From Gymnopus androsaceus JB14 (Eukaryota; Basidiomycota; Agaricomycetes; Agaricales; Omphalotaceae), in NCBI GenBank assembly GCA_009733575.1, contig ML769790.1:1-52807 (forward strand): 52,807 nt of DNA, written 5' to 3'. Shown one piece after another: positions 34,991-46,016 of the stretch (within the stretch, counting starts at the first letter, position 1; each line of letters opens with the position of its first letter). The position numbers were made by a program, and so were the translations under genes. Below the pieces are notes generated by a model, which worked only from the letters and a program-made list of their open reading frames with translations, did not search any database and was not told where the DNA came from.

Positions 34991-35041
34991 TATAGATTTA
35001 ATTACCTTAAGATGTCAATAACATTATATACCCATTCAAAC

Positions 35042-35285
35042 ATAGCATTATTGAGCTGTATTAAGTATTTTAGTGAGAAGCTATAACATGGACAAGCATC
35101 ATTGCGACGAGCACGCGACATGGTGCTTGTCTATTTCATAAATGGCACTGTAACTAACCTAGATAGCATTATTAAGCTGTATTAAGTGTTTTAGTGAGAA
35201 GTCAAACATAGACAAGCATCGTTGCAATGAGCACATGACACAGTACTTGCCTAATTCCATAAATGGCATTTTACCGCATTGTAAC
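35042..35285. repeat. 121-bp tandem duplication inside the hAT-like MITE
   Basis: ATAGCATTATTGAGCTGTAT at 35042 recurs with small changes at 35163, followed in both by GTGAGAAG, GACAAGCATC and CATAAATGGCA. Confidence 0.75.
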
Positions 35286-35880
35286 GAACCTAGTTTTGAT
35301 TGACCGGCTTGACTGGCAATACATTTAAATATATTCAAATATAATATTCTTATACATTCGACATTCGAGGCATTCGCATTCGTGAATGTTTGCATGAAAA
35401 ACATTCGAATGTGCACTCGAATGCGAATATCCTGATTTGGGGCATGAGTATTCACACCTCGAATGTCGAATGCATTCAAATGTGCATTCGTGCCCATGTC
35501 TAGTCCACGATCGTCGTCGAAACAACTGGGAGTCTTATCCCGAAGGACACGGCTCGACATTCGTTGACCGTTCAGTCCGAGACTCGTACAGTCATTTCGA
35601 TCTGTCTTTTCATTTCGTTTACGCAATTACTGACCACTTTTTGCTTGGTGACGAGCTTGTCTCTTTAGAATTTTACGTTCATGTCTGGAGATCCGACCCA
35701 GACCTCACTTACACCAAGATTGAAAGAGGAGTCATCGCCAAGGTTGCTCCGGAGCGCTATCGTCCACACCGAGGCTGTATCAGCAGAAACGCGTTCACCA
35801 CCATGCTGAAATGCTTCGCCACTTTCAAGGATCTGTACGGGCAGAACGAAACCGTCTTCAATTGAGGTTCAGGAAGGGTT

Positions 35881-36309
35881 TTGACGGGAAAGAGGAATAT
35901 TGTTGAAGAAACCTCTTTCGTGCTATGGTTCACCAGTACTGTGCGTGATAGGGAACTGGTCTGGTTGATGAATCTGAAGATGTTCACAAGGTGTACCAAT
36001 TGTTGTTGCGACTACAAGTGGGCGCCACAGCACAGCACGCGTATCAAGTGGGCCCACCATTTCTGGCCTACCTGGATTGACAGGTTCCTGGGGTTCAAAA
36101 GTCTGCCTACCGAGACAAGGGAGAACGGATGGAAGGTACCGAAGAAGGTATTGACGTTGGAAGAGGTCTTGGAATCGGGAAGGAAGTGTGAGATGCGGTG
36201 TCGAGGGGAGGGCAGAGGTTGCCATTTCTTTTTGTCTTTCTTGGCTCTCGATTTGTTTCTTTCCGATGTTTTGTCTTTTCTTTTCTTTTCTTTCCTTTCC
36301 TCTACTTAG
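35881..36309 (+). other. Open frame of unknown status
   Basis: 142 codons open after the split gene (RNIVEETSFVLWFTSTVRD ... LTLEEVLESGRKCEMRCRG), then a CT-rich tail. It has no clear start codon context and no known motif. It could be the last exon of the split gene or of another lost gene. Confidence 0.25.
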
Positions 36310-38595
36310 CTTCTTGATCCTGAGGTTGGTCTCAAAGTACTCTCCTCTGTGGAAGTGACACGTATGCAACCCGCGGAATCCGGACAACGTGACCCTTTCA
36401 CCCTTGGGTGCCTTCCTACAGCCTATTTCTCTCCCTTACAACAACAACCGCCAAAACTCTTCGCTGTCATGTCTCTTGACGTTGCTTCTTTCCGGACTCA
36501 ATGGCCCCGACTACAACTACATCTCAACGAATTCTTGTACCTATGCTGAAGACTCGAGGAGGAGAGAGGAGGATGAAGCACCTGGTCCGACACCAGGGTA
36601 CCTTCGCCTTGAGCAAGCATTGCTGAAGCTTGAGGGCCTTCACATTGTACCCTGGGGGATTGCGCTAATCGGTAGCCTGGTGTCGATTCTGAATTTATCC
36701 AAATCGGGTTCAATAGCACTCTTCTTTGCTGCTTCCTTTTTATTTCACGTTTCACCCAAATTTTCAGTACTTATAATCTGTGACCCGAACTGTATAATCC
36801 ATTTGTTTCTTGCACCCAACCACCATCGTAGTGAAAGGCCAACGTAGCCTGCAAGCATCGTCTCAACGCCCTTTTCCCACTCAAACTTGTTCTTTCGAAC
36901 AAAAACATTAACTTCTTATTTCAGTATTCACGTGGGACCGACTTCATCTTGAACTTTTGTCTAGAAAGCTTCATTGACATCAATCTCTATGTTAGGTACG
37001 CTACACCCCCAGTTCCTCTCTCTCTCCTTGCTTCTCCGGTGGCGTTATAGTGCTTCCTTGACCCTCAGGTAGACCGGACCCCTCCATGCACGACTAGGTG
37101 CCTCTGTTTTCTCACTAGAACAACCCCTTCTTCTGCAATGGGTGCCCTCAAAAGTTGATTCTCATTGGAAAGCGCCTAGTGTTATATCCATGCTATCATC
37201 ACCAATCATTTCCGACACTTGCCACCGATTTCCGATCACTTGTCATTGATTCATCAACCTTTTAATGTATCAACACATTGACTACTGTTTTATTCATACA
37301 ATCATCACCACTCGTTGCCAACGTCCGACACTCGCTCCTGATGTTCAACACTTGCCGCCGATTTCCGATCAATCGCCATCGATTGATCGACATATTGATC
37401 AATCGACATATTGATCTGATAGCTGCCCTTTACCTTTGGAAACATCCCTATCATGTTTGGACACACTTTCTGATACTTATTGTTTTATTCCTCTTATATT
37501 GTTTTGTCTTTCTTACTGAATTACTTTATTGTTATACTTACTGAATACACTCCTGGATATATATTACTTATTGTTCTTTACATTTATCCGTTTATCCGAA
37601 CTCACTAGTATTTAAGTAGTATACCATGTATCGTAACTTTAGTTCAAAAATCAACTTAGCCTAGCTGTTCTTCTCTATTCTTATTTCCGACATCTCCGCC
37701 GATCAATCGATCAACATTGCGATCAATTTGCGATCGACTTGCGGCTGTGCGTTCGCTCCACTCCGCCCTTCTTCCACTCCTTTCCTCTGGGACACATTAC
37801 AGTGTGTTAAGGGTGTTGCTAATAGCTTTGCCAAGTCCCGTTACTTCAAAGGTCCAACCCAGGTCATCGATCGATCGACATCGGTCGATTCCCACGATCG
37901 ATTTGCGATCGATTTCCCGCCGCTTTGATCTGGGCTGCACGGGCTTAACACCTAGGCAGATTGTCATGGCAATCCAACGTGGCCACATGACCAACTTGCT
38001 GTGGCTACTTCTAGAGCACGGAAGGACCAAGAAGTGTTTCTATCCAAGCCTTAGCATTCTACCAAGATCCATATGCTACCATGCATCTAGACTCAAGACC
38101 ACGCAGAACTAGGAATAATAACTAGTCTCCCATTGGCAAGGAAAAACATAGAAATACTTCTGAGGGCTGTTCTGCTAAAGGAACTGGCAAGCCTTGTAAA
38201 AAGGCAAATGACTCGAGTTGATTCAGACCAAAATCCCAAAAGTTGACCTAATGGAGGAAGGCAAACAAACGAGGCAGAGAAATGTCGACGCAAAACCATA
38301 GTACACACGCATATATGGACATTATTTTATCTTTTTCTATTTACTTATTCTGTTTCATCCTATCTCACTCAGTTTCTGTCATTTTCCTATTTTATTATAT
38401 CTTGCTCAGTATATAAGGGTAGCTATTCTATCTCGGAATAACAAGTTAGACTTGATACCTGAAATGCAGTTCTATCTTAGGACCTGTAGTGATTCGTACA
38501 CACTCAGACGCATCTGCATCATCCTCTACAACCTTTGAAATGGGTGGCCTTCTTGTAACCTTGATAATACTGAGGCAATTTATTCTACTTCCCAG
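36310..38595. other. Mostly non-coding; CGATC-rich repeats
   Basis: A frame at 36389-36847 has hydrophobic segments (IVPWGIALIGSLVSILNL, SIALFFAASFLF) but no family match. 37195-37400 repeats CACTTGCCxCCGATTTCCGATCA twice, and 37690-37925 is crowded with ATCGATC/GCGATCGA palindromes. No convincing gene. Confidence 0.35.
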
Positions 38596-38974
38596 CTATT
38601 AAGTCAAGCATTCCTGGTTTTCATGTTGAAGAGAGGTCACATCAATTTTTTCTAAGCGTTTTCAAGCTTGTGGCTTATGGAGCTCATCACATTGCACTGG
38701 AGCAACCTGCTGCCTGGCAAAGATACTTAGCCATGAACATGGGTTTTTGTTCAATCTCCTTTCATGCTTCTGATCAGATGATCCATATAGTATTTGAATT
38801 GGCAGAGAAACCTGGTCACTTCAGGCTGCCCCATTTTATATCTTCTTAGATAGTCCAAAGTGTAACAATCCAGTAACTAATATGATCAAAATCCACAGGA
38901 AATCCAGGGGCCCCGCCTGGAGTCCATACGCCCTGCCTGGAATCCATACGGCTAGGACCTCTGGCACCCTTTGG

Positions 38975-39135
38975 ATATTGATTCCATGCACTAGTAAATA
39001 TAGTAATGCATGGATTCCATACATGTTGCATGGAATCCATGCACTAGTAAAAATAGTGGTTTATGGATTCCATGCATGTTGCATGGAATCCATGCACTAG
39101 TAAAATAGTAGTGTATGGATTCCATACACTGGTAA
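38975..39135. repeat. ATGGATTCCATGCACTAGTA minisatellite, left block
   Basis: Units GCATGGAATCCATGC and CACTAGTAAAAATAGTAG alternate. The inverted, larger right block is at 41390-41790. Each unit is itself palindromic (GGATTCC, GCATGC). Confidence 0.8.
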
Positions 39136-39142
39136 ATATAGT

Positions 39143-41384
39143 GCCACCTGATATTACCCCTTGATGGTAACATTACATACAATTGATAGGATTATCTCTG
39201 CTATGTAAACATAGCGTTAAGAGTAATAGGGTAGATATAGCGAGATACCTGTAAAGTACTAGTAAATTTACTAATGAGTTCACTGAGGGTAAGAGATAAT
39301 TTATATAGGTACATGAAGATGCCTTCGGATCCCGGAAATCATGACCGACTCCCTGCCGAAGTCAATCAATGTCACTACCAATCATATGCATATGCATCCC
39401 GCTCATTGATCCCTCTCTCCCCGCCACCTGATATTACCCAATGATGGTTACATCCCACTTTCCCACTCACTGTCCCCGCCTCCCCGCCCATTATGACAAT
39501 GGGATATGTAGTATCCCTACTTGTAAAATTAGATAAATAGACATGTAGTAAATAATAACGACCATTGAGTACTTGAACAGTCCACATGAGCTGGCTCCAA
39601 GGTCATAGGATGCACGGTTACATGCTAAAAAAAAAATTGAGCGCCGCCATTATAAAGCATGGAAGCATGCTAACATACCTTATCTTTGTCTGCTCCGTGA
39701 AGGAAAACACTTCATTACCATTTGTCGCCTCTAAAATGGACGTTCGAAGATGTCCGGAAATGCGGTCCGTAGGCGCTTAGCTCGTACTCAGTGCTCGAAA
39801 CGACGAGCTTGAGCAGTCAGATGATTGTGGATATGTCCCGGACCTATCGGGAACACATCTATAAGGTCTATCGTCATTCCACCAGCTGTTAATTTGGATA
39901 TTCAGCGGTTGAAGAATAGGATATTTGTCATTTTGTGTACTGGTTACCCTAAAAACTCGATTTCATTGCAGATAACAGTGAACTCAAGGAGGAACTAGAA
40001 CATCTTGCAACTTATAATGCTATTACCATGATCTAGTAGTGTAGTTGACTTATATACTACATAACTGTGCTTGTCTGAATACTTGAAGGCATGGTAACAA
40101 GTTTCGGTGCAGTTTGGATACTACATCCATTGACAAAACCTACTTTAATGTTGTATGTAGCCTGCAATTATTTCTATGAGTGTAAGTTTACCATGTATGA
40201 TAGCGATACATGTCCATAACATGTTGCTCAAGTCTGAGGTGCCACCTATTTCACCTTCTCCCTTGAGCCCATTGCTTCATGCAATGAGCTTGGTGAGTCG
40301 ATGTCATATCCTTGGATAGCAATGGGATCAACAGCTTAATTGATGATCTACTGGATTCAAAATGTGAAATATACTGTCTAGATGTGTTCCCGATAGGTCC
40401 GGGACATATCCACAATCATCTGACTGCTCAAGCTCGTCGTTTCGAGCACTGAGTACGAGCTAAGCGCCCACGGACCGCATTTCCAGACGTCTTTGAACGT
40501 CCATTTTAGAGGCGACAAATGGTAATGAGGCGTTTTCCTTCACGGAGCAGACATAGATAAGGTATGTTAGCATGTTTCCATGCTTTATAATGGCGGCGCT
40601 CAATTTTTTTTTTTTTTAGCATGTAACCGTGCATCCTATGACCTTGGAGTCAGGTCATGTGGACTGTTCAAGTACTCAATGGTCGTTATTATTTACTACA
40701 TTTCTATTTATCTAATTTTACAAGTAGGGATACTACATATCCCATTGTCATAATGGGCGGGGAGGCGGGGACAGTGAGTGGGAAAGCGGGATTTACATAT
40801 GTCATGCCAGTGACGTGAGAGGGATGGTGATGTACTGTCTGATGGCATGAATGACGGTAAGTCGGTCATGATATCTGAAGGCGCCTGCACACGCCTTTGG
40901 ATTTCGAACCTGCGCACCCAAGTCTTAGCCTCAGTAAACTCATTAGTATATTACTAGTACTTTACAATGTTTCGCTAAATCTGTCTTATTACCCTTAACG
41001 CTATCTTTACATAGCAAAGACAATCCTATCAATGCTATGTAAAGATACCATCATTGGGTAATATCAGGTGGCGGGGAGAGAGGGATCAATGAGTGGGAGG
41101 CATATGCATATGATTGGTATTGACATTGATTGACTTCGGCAGGGAGTCGGTCATGATTTCCGGGATCCAAAGGCGTCTTCACGTACCTATATAAATTATC
41201 TATCACTACTGGGGTTCAAACCCATGCACAAAGTCTTACCCTCAGTGAACTCATTAGTAAATTTACTAGTACTTTACAGGTATCTCGCTATATCTACCCT
41301 ATTACTCTTAACGCTATCTTTAGATAGCAGAGATAATCCTATCAATTGTATGTAATGTTACCATCAAGGGGTAATATCAGTGGC
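39143..41384. mobile_element. Palindromic element, CCACCTGATATTACCC ends in two rings
   Basis: The outer ends GCCACCTGATATTACCCC (39143) and GGGGTAATATCAGTGGC (to 41384) enclose a second pair, GCCACCTGATATTACCC (39423) and GGGTAATATCAGGTGGC (to 41072). The left arm 39143-39860 pairs with the right arm from 40380 outward; the loop 39861-40379 is unique. The right arm holds an extra diverged copy of one segment (40800-41060) that the left arm lacks. Arms include CCCGATAGGTCCGGGACATA, ACGACGAGCTTGAGCAGTCA and (A)n next to TTGAGCGCCGCCATTATAAA. No coding frame. Confidence 0.75.
40900..41240 (-). repeat. tRNA-like 3' halves in the palindrome arm
   Basis: On the minus strand GGTTTGAACCCC (about 41214-41225) and GCAGGTTCGAAATCC (about 40898-40912) look like pol III box B/T-arm sequences, each preceded at the same distance by GAGTT(C/T)ACTGAGG(G/C)TAAGAC. 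They are two copies of the same segment. A box A is not convincing. Confidence 0.4.
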
Positions 41385-41389
41385 CATAG

Positions 41390-41790
41390 TAAATATAGTA
41401 GTGTATGGATGGAATCCATACACTACTATATTTACCAGTGTATGGATTCCATACACTACTATTTTTACTAGTGCATGGATTCCATGCGACATGCATGGAA
41501 TCCATACGCTACTATTTTTACTAGTGCATGGAATCCATACACTACTATTTTTACTAGTGCATGGATTCCATGCGACATGCATGGAATCCATACACCACTA
41601 TTTTTACTAGTGCATGGATTCCATACGACATGCATGGAATCCATAAACCACTATTTTTACTAGTGCATGAATTCCACGCTACTATTTTTACTAGTGCATG
41701 GAATCCATATACTACTATTTTTACTAGTGCATGGAATCCATACACTACTATTTTTACTAGTGCATGGAATCCATATCCAAAGGGTGCCAG
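41390..41790. repeat. ATGGATTCCATGCACTAGTA minisatellite, right block
   Basis: About ten diverged units, inverted with respect to the left block and two to three times longer, which shows unequal expansion after the palindrome formed. Frames with HAWNPYTTIFTSAW-type text are artefacts of the repeat. Confidence 0.8.
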
Positions 41791-42756
41791 AGGTCCTAGC
41801 CGTATGGATTCCAGGCAGGGCGTATGGATTCCAGGTGGGGCCCCTGGATTTCCTGTGGATTTTGATCATATTAGTTACTGGATTGTTACACTTTGGACTA
41901 TCTAACTAGTTACTTTTCCTGGTAGACTGGAATGACCTGGTAATGGATATGGTTTCAGAAGTCAAAGATATGCTGTACCAAGAATCTGTAGATGGAGCTG
42001 CAGAAGCTGACTTGCTCATTGAATCCAACAAGTTGCAACGATGCAACAAGTGGAGATATATCCTGGAAACCACTCTTGTCAATGTAAGTCTCCAATAATC
42101 CAGAGCAATGTGAGCTTATACCTAGCTTTTATCAGGTGGAACAGCCAACCCCTGAGATTTCCTTTGATAAAACACAGAAACAAGTGGCTCATACAATATG
42201 TGAGATGAAAAAGGTGACAAAGTCCATTTATAGTAAACCAGAATTTATATCTGCCATGGCTGTAAGTTTTGGCTCTATCACAAACACAGCCTCTGAGATG
42301 TTCACCTACTTGTCTAGAAATCTGGCCTGGCCCAAGTGATCCTGGAATTAGCTGACCCAGCTTATCCCTACCGTTATTACAAGAATCTGCACCACAGTTT
42401 TCTTTTACGCTTGCATGGATTTGGGGTAGTGTTAGGTGGTGTCCTAGATGAATGGACACCAAAGACTTGGAGTCAAAATGCCAAGCAACATTTGGATAAA
42501 TACCCAGTCTCCCAGTTTGATGAAGTATATTACATTTCTATCACAAATCCCTTACTCACCTGCTATGGATTTGGAGGTTGGCAACAAAGGTTAAGCTGAG
42601 TGTGTAGAAAGAGAAGTGCTTGTATGAAGACAATGAAGATGTTATTGAGTCTGAGGTCTCTGAGCTCAGACCAGTCTACTTATATACAAAGGGACTGGGA
42701 CCCCAGTCACTACTACATAAGACCCATGATACCTATCCATGTGGGTCTGAAACAAG

Positions 42757-42928
42757 GGGTAGATCAACCCTGTTGGGATGGAGATAACATCTCTACAAGG
42801 GTGGAGCAACCCTGTTAGGATGGAGATAACATCTCTACAAGGGTTGGGTAACCCTGCAAGGTGGAGATAACATCCCTGCAAGGGTTGAGTAGCCCTGCAA
42901 GGTGGAGATAACATCCCTGCAAGGGTTT
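42757..42928. repeat. 41-bp minisatellite in an intron
   Basis: Units of GGTGGAGATAACATCCCTGC plus AAGGGTTGAGTAGCCCTGCAA, about four copies, the last two almost identical. It lies between the exons ending 42599 and starting 43098. Confidence 0.8.
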
Positions 42929-44881
42929 GATGGAGTAGCTAAGAAGCATATGTACATCTATACTAGATAATAAAAGTGTCAAGATAATACACTAAGATAA
43001 GATAATAAAATATGTCATAGATAAGATATAATGAAATAGGGAAATCTGTGACAATTTCTAATCTTGCATCTTCCTAACTTATCTTCCATTTTTTCAGAAT
43101 TGTAATAAGCAGGTCCAATGACCTCAACAACTTTTTAGAGCCTTCCATAACCACTCGCATCTCATCCCAGATATATTCAACCCAGCATGCATCTTTATGT
43201 TCTCCACAGAGGACAATTTTCGATTTGCATGGAATCGTTGGCTAGCTGCATTTTTAAATGCTGCAGAATACCGAGTAAGTGGATTTTGTAGGCCATCTTA
43301 AAGTTATTAATTCATAGAATAGGTGCATGATGTTGATGTCACTAGTCTTTATTGTCAGATCAAACCTTACCTCTTGGACTTGCAAAAAAACCAAGTGAAT
43401 TGGGAAAGTACAATGTTTAACAATACCCTCCAGTCAATCATCCAAAAAACACTGGACCTTTGGGAAGTGGTAGATGACACAAATGACTATGCATTTGATC
43501 ATTGAGTAGAGCATTGTAAGCAATGCAAAAATCTTCCTGCTGATAAGAAATGTGTCCAGCGGGTTCCAGTTCACCTCAATGATGATGTGGAATTTGTGAA
43601 CAAATGGGAGGGTGTGGGGCTTACTAGAGTATCAAAGGCACAGCAGATGCAGCCTTGTAAAGTAAGTAACTGTTATTCTATTCCTATCTCTAGTTGACTC
43701 ACTTTTACAGACTCAAAAGTCCAAAAAAACATCTAGACTGGTCAATCCAGATCACCCAATCAATGGTCTTCATTTACAACGGATTGCTGCTGATGAGGTG
43801 GTGTTGAAAACCTGTGGTAAGCAGATTTTTCTTTTTATCAACCCCAAGCAGATTGATAAAACTAATGAAGGTGGGGGTCTGGTGAGTCTTCCTTAGAGAT
43901 AAAGGATTGGAGATGATATATTCTATATAGATTGACTTCATTTGGTTTGAAGCATTTTCATGAGGAGAAACCAGTGTTTTTGAGCGCCTAGTCCATTACT
44001 CCCACACAGTCTCAGGTGTCCAGCCTGTTAATTCTGGTGCGTGATTTGCATTCTGGTCATCTGGACAAATGTGGCCATTTGGTGTCAGACAGGCATCTGG
44101 TGGGAGAAAAGCAGACCACTATGGGTGGTATGCTGGTATTGATGCTGATAATGATGAAGGAATATCAATATTATTTGAGCAAGCAGAAGTGAGTTGTAAA
44201 TGTTTGCATTGTGTTTATAAGCTGAAAGATAATGCTGCGGGCTAAGATATCTGCTATTATTCTTGAAACGGCTCAAGCTATACATCCAGACTTAGTTCAT
44301 AAGATTAGAGAGAAGGCTGCAGTATGTGAGCAGGTGGGACTTGCTGGCATCAACTTCTTTAGCTGCAATGGCTACACTGCTCCCCAGCACTTCAATGATG
44401 ATGCTGTGCAATCTCTCTGTGCTCAATTTGAGCATATTGCTGAACAAGCTTGGAGTGAGTTTGGCTTTTGTGTCCTACAGTATGGGTATTATATTGAGAC
44501 ATGAGAAAACACCCTTTGGTATAAGGTTAGCTATATCTTTATGCTATACTGACTAATTGCTTCCACAGGAGTTTTAATTCTGGACTTTTGCATGGAACAA
44601 TGTTACCTTCTGAAGACACAATTCTTAGACTTTGGGGAGGTGCTAACCATACAGCTAGTAGGGGCATTCACCCAGTTGTTCGTTTTTGTGACCAACTATG
44701 GGCTGAACGGGACCAGCAAGTTTGGGATAATCATCCAGTCAGAGTGAGAGCTTGGAATGTACAACAATAGATGTGTACAGTAATATCTCAGTATCTATCA
44801 ATATTACCTGTAACTTCAACAATATATTGCAGTTATTATAAACCCAGGTGGCAAGTGCTCGTAACAGTAGTAGGTATAATA

Positions 44882-45574
44882 TGGATAATTCTATTAAACA
44901 ACCCTGTTGACTGAAAACAACCTCGAAACAACCCCGAAACAACCCTTCCGCAATGGCCGTAGCACCAGCTGTCACACCGGAGTCCTAACGGGTCACAAAT
45001 TCATTGAAATTGAGACAAGTTGGTCATGAGCAATGTACTGGCTGCGTGTAGCAATAAAAAAGCCATACTGGCGCAAGAATTACTGCAATTACATGTTGGT
45101 AAGACTGATCATGACACAACAATTTCTTGATGCCTGGTGGGTCAAACAAGGTAAGAGCTGTGAGGTATAAGGAAAGTTGCAAGCTAGGAAGTGATTTGAG
45201 AAGGTAAAGAACCTCTGAAGAGTGAGATACGCACCCGGCACCGGCTGTTTACTCTGTGGAGTGCAATCTCATCTCCAAAATCCTTCGTGCAATATGGACT
45301 AGGTGTTTTGAGTGTCCTAGGTGATTATTTATCAATCAGGAGGCTAAGGTACTAGAGTCGCAGAAGAGTATGCTCATGAGGTTGAAACCTGAGGGGGCGG
45401 CAGCAGCTACAGGGATGAATCCAAAAGGATGAGAACTATGCAACGTGGCAACTGCCAGCAAGAGTGAAGGACACATGTTTCGGGCAAACTCCAGTGTGAC
45501 GGGCACGCAAAATGGTCAAAAGAGCTTCAGAAGGGTTGTTTTCAATCAACGGGGTTGTCTAATAGAATTATCCA
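44882..45574. mobile_element. 693-bp MITE, TGGATAATTCTATTA ends
   Basis: Inverted ends of about 40 bp: TGGATAATTCTATTAAACAA and TTGTCTAATAGAATTATCCA, extending through ACAACCC and GAAAACAACC. TATAATA stands on both sides (44875-44881, 45575-45581), a 7-bp candidate duplication. Its interior pair CCGGAGTC / CCAGTGTGACGGG is also loosely inverted. Similar single ends occur at 22350-22391 and 10533. Confidence 0.8.
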
Positions 45575-45589
45575 TATAATATGGTAAGT

Positions 45590-45990
45590 GTGATAGAGGT
45601 ATAGTCATGGTGATAGCAAAGATTGTACACACACATGTGATAGTGAAGTAGATTAAAAAAAGTTATAGCAAAGAGTGATAGCAAGCTAGATAGCAGTAGG
45701 TAACAAAGTGGAGGGAGGATAGTGAAGAGTAATAGCAAAAATGGTGATCATGAAGATCAAAATAATGAAGAGTAATAGTGAAGATGAGGATAGTGAAGAT
45801 CAAGATAGTGAGGTAGATTAAAAAACGTTATAGTAATGAGTGATAGTGAGCTAGATAGCAGTAGGCAACAAAGTGGAGGGAGAATAGCAAAGAGTAATAG
45901 TGAAGTAGGTAGTAAGGTAGTGAGGTAGTGAGTTAGTGAGTTAGTGATGTGATGATAGCAAAAAGTGATACTAGTGAAGAGAAAAGGAGA
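45590..45990. repeat. GTGATAGCAAAG / GTGAAG low-complexity repeat
   Basis: Purine-rich diverged repeats of GAGTGATAGCAAG, including a duplicated block AGCTAGATAGCAGTAGG(T/C)AACAAAGTG at about 45682 and 45850. Confidence 0.6.
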
Positions 45991-46016
45991 GTAGATCTAG
46001 CAAAGATAGATGAGAA

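Larger units (their letters stand above)
34584..35502. mobile_element. hAT-like MITE with 8-bp target duplication
   Basis: 919 bp. Ends TAGTCATGGGCACAAATGC and, reversed, TAGACATGGGCACGAATGC. GTCCACGA is duplicated exactly on both sides (34576-34583, 35503-35510), and both copies lie in the same phase of the host gene. An 8-bp duplication and a TAG start are typical of the hAT superfamily. Subterminal regions are full of ATTCGAATG / CATTCGAATG motifs, likely transposase binding sites. No transposase is encoded. Confidence 0.85.
33473..35862 (+). pseudogene. Gene of unknown function, split by a hAT-like MITE
   Basis: ATG at 33473 follows a CT-rich leader (CTCTCTAATCTTCTTGCCACA), typical of basidiomycete promoters. 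The first 248 codons (MSYTPLYAPQKAFKGATAS ... FLQYHSIIKLRPVALPHFIA) run to a TGA at 34217. The same frame continues (GEVTSLSNLALPTRY, LLWQDKYGGCLRAGFERF), shifts once near 34345, goes on with SNNGCNFSLYVPIHNF and TFSFLGPVHD, is cut by the MITE, and resumes RRRNNWESYPEGHGSTF to a stop after GQNETVFN. I do not recognise the family. The later half alternates polar and hydrophobic residues as in a beta-rich fold. One nonsense codon, one frameshift and one insertion make it a pseudogene. Confidence 0.6.
38846..41905. mobile_element. 3.06-kb concentric palindromic transposon
   Basis: The ends TTAGATAGTCCAAAGTGTAA and TTACACTTTGGACTATCTAA are exact reverse complements, and the match runs inward for about 120 bp (CAATCCAGTAACTAATATGA, TCCACAGGAAATCCAGG, GGTGCCAGAGG region). 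TA inside each end could be the target duplication. Inside come inverted minisatellites, then the palindrome at 39143-41384. It interrupts the gene at 38.6-44.8 kb at or very near an exon-intron border. No transposase frame is seen, so it is non-autonomous. Confidence 0.8.
38596..44770 (+). pseudogene. Uncharacterised multi-exon repeat-associated gene, split
   Basis: Exons with good GT-AG borders: 38596-38845 (AYGAHHIALEQPAAWQRYLA, FHASDQMIHIVFELAEKPGH), 41926-42083 (DWNDLVMDMVSEVKDMLYQ, ADLLIESNKLQRCNKWRY), 42136-42261, 42318-42599 (YPYRYYKNLHHSFLLRLHGF), 43098-43274, 43323-43661 (SLYCQIKPYLLDLQKNQVNW), 43711-43881, 43931-44188 and 44229-44525 plus 44569-44770. The last exons read GLAGINFFSCNGYTAPQHFN and LHGTMLPSEDTI; the HxN and distant HGT could be remnants of a 2-oxoglutarate oxygenase-type HxD...H site, but that is speculation. 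TGA codons interrupt at 43503 and 44502, and a 3.06-kb element sits between exons 1 and 2. I remember the family as multi-copy in agaricomycetes, without known function. Confidence 0.6.

Noticed and set aside
36389..36847. Membrane protein gene
   Set aside because: Two hydrophobic stretches but also unrelated low-complexity text, no intron pattern and no family match; left as an unassigned frame.
41380..41909. Open frames of 60-114 codons in the ATGGATTCC repeats
   Set aside because: Periodic low-complexity translations on both strands, produced by the minisatellite.
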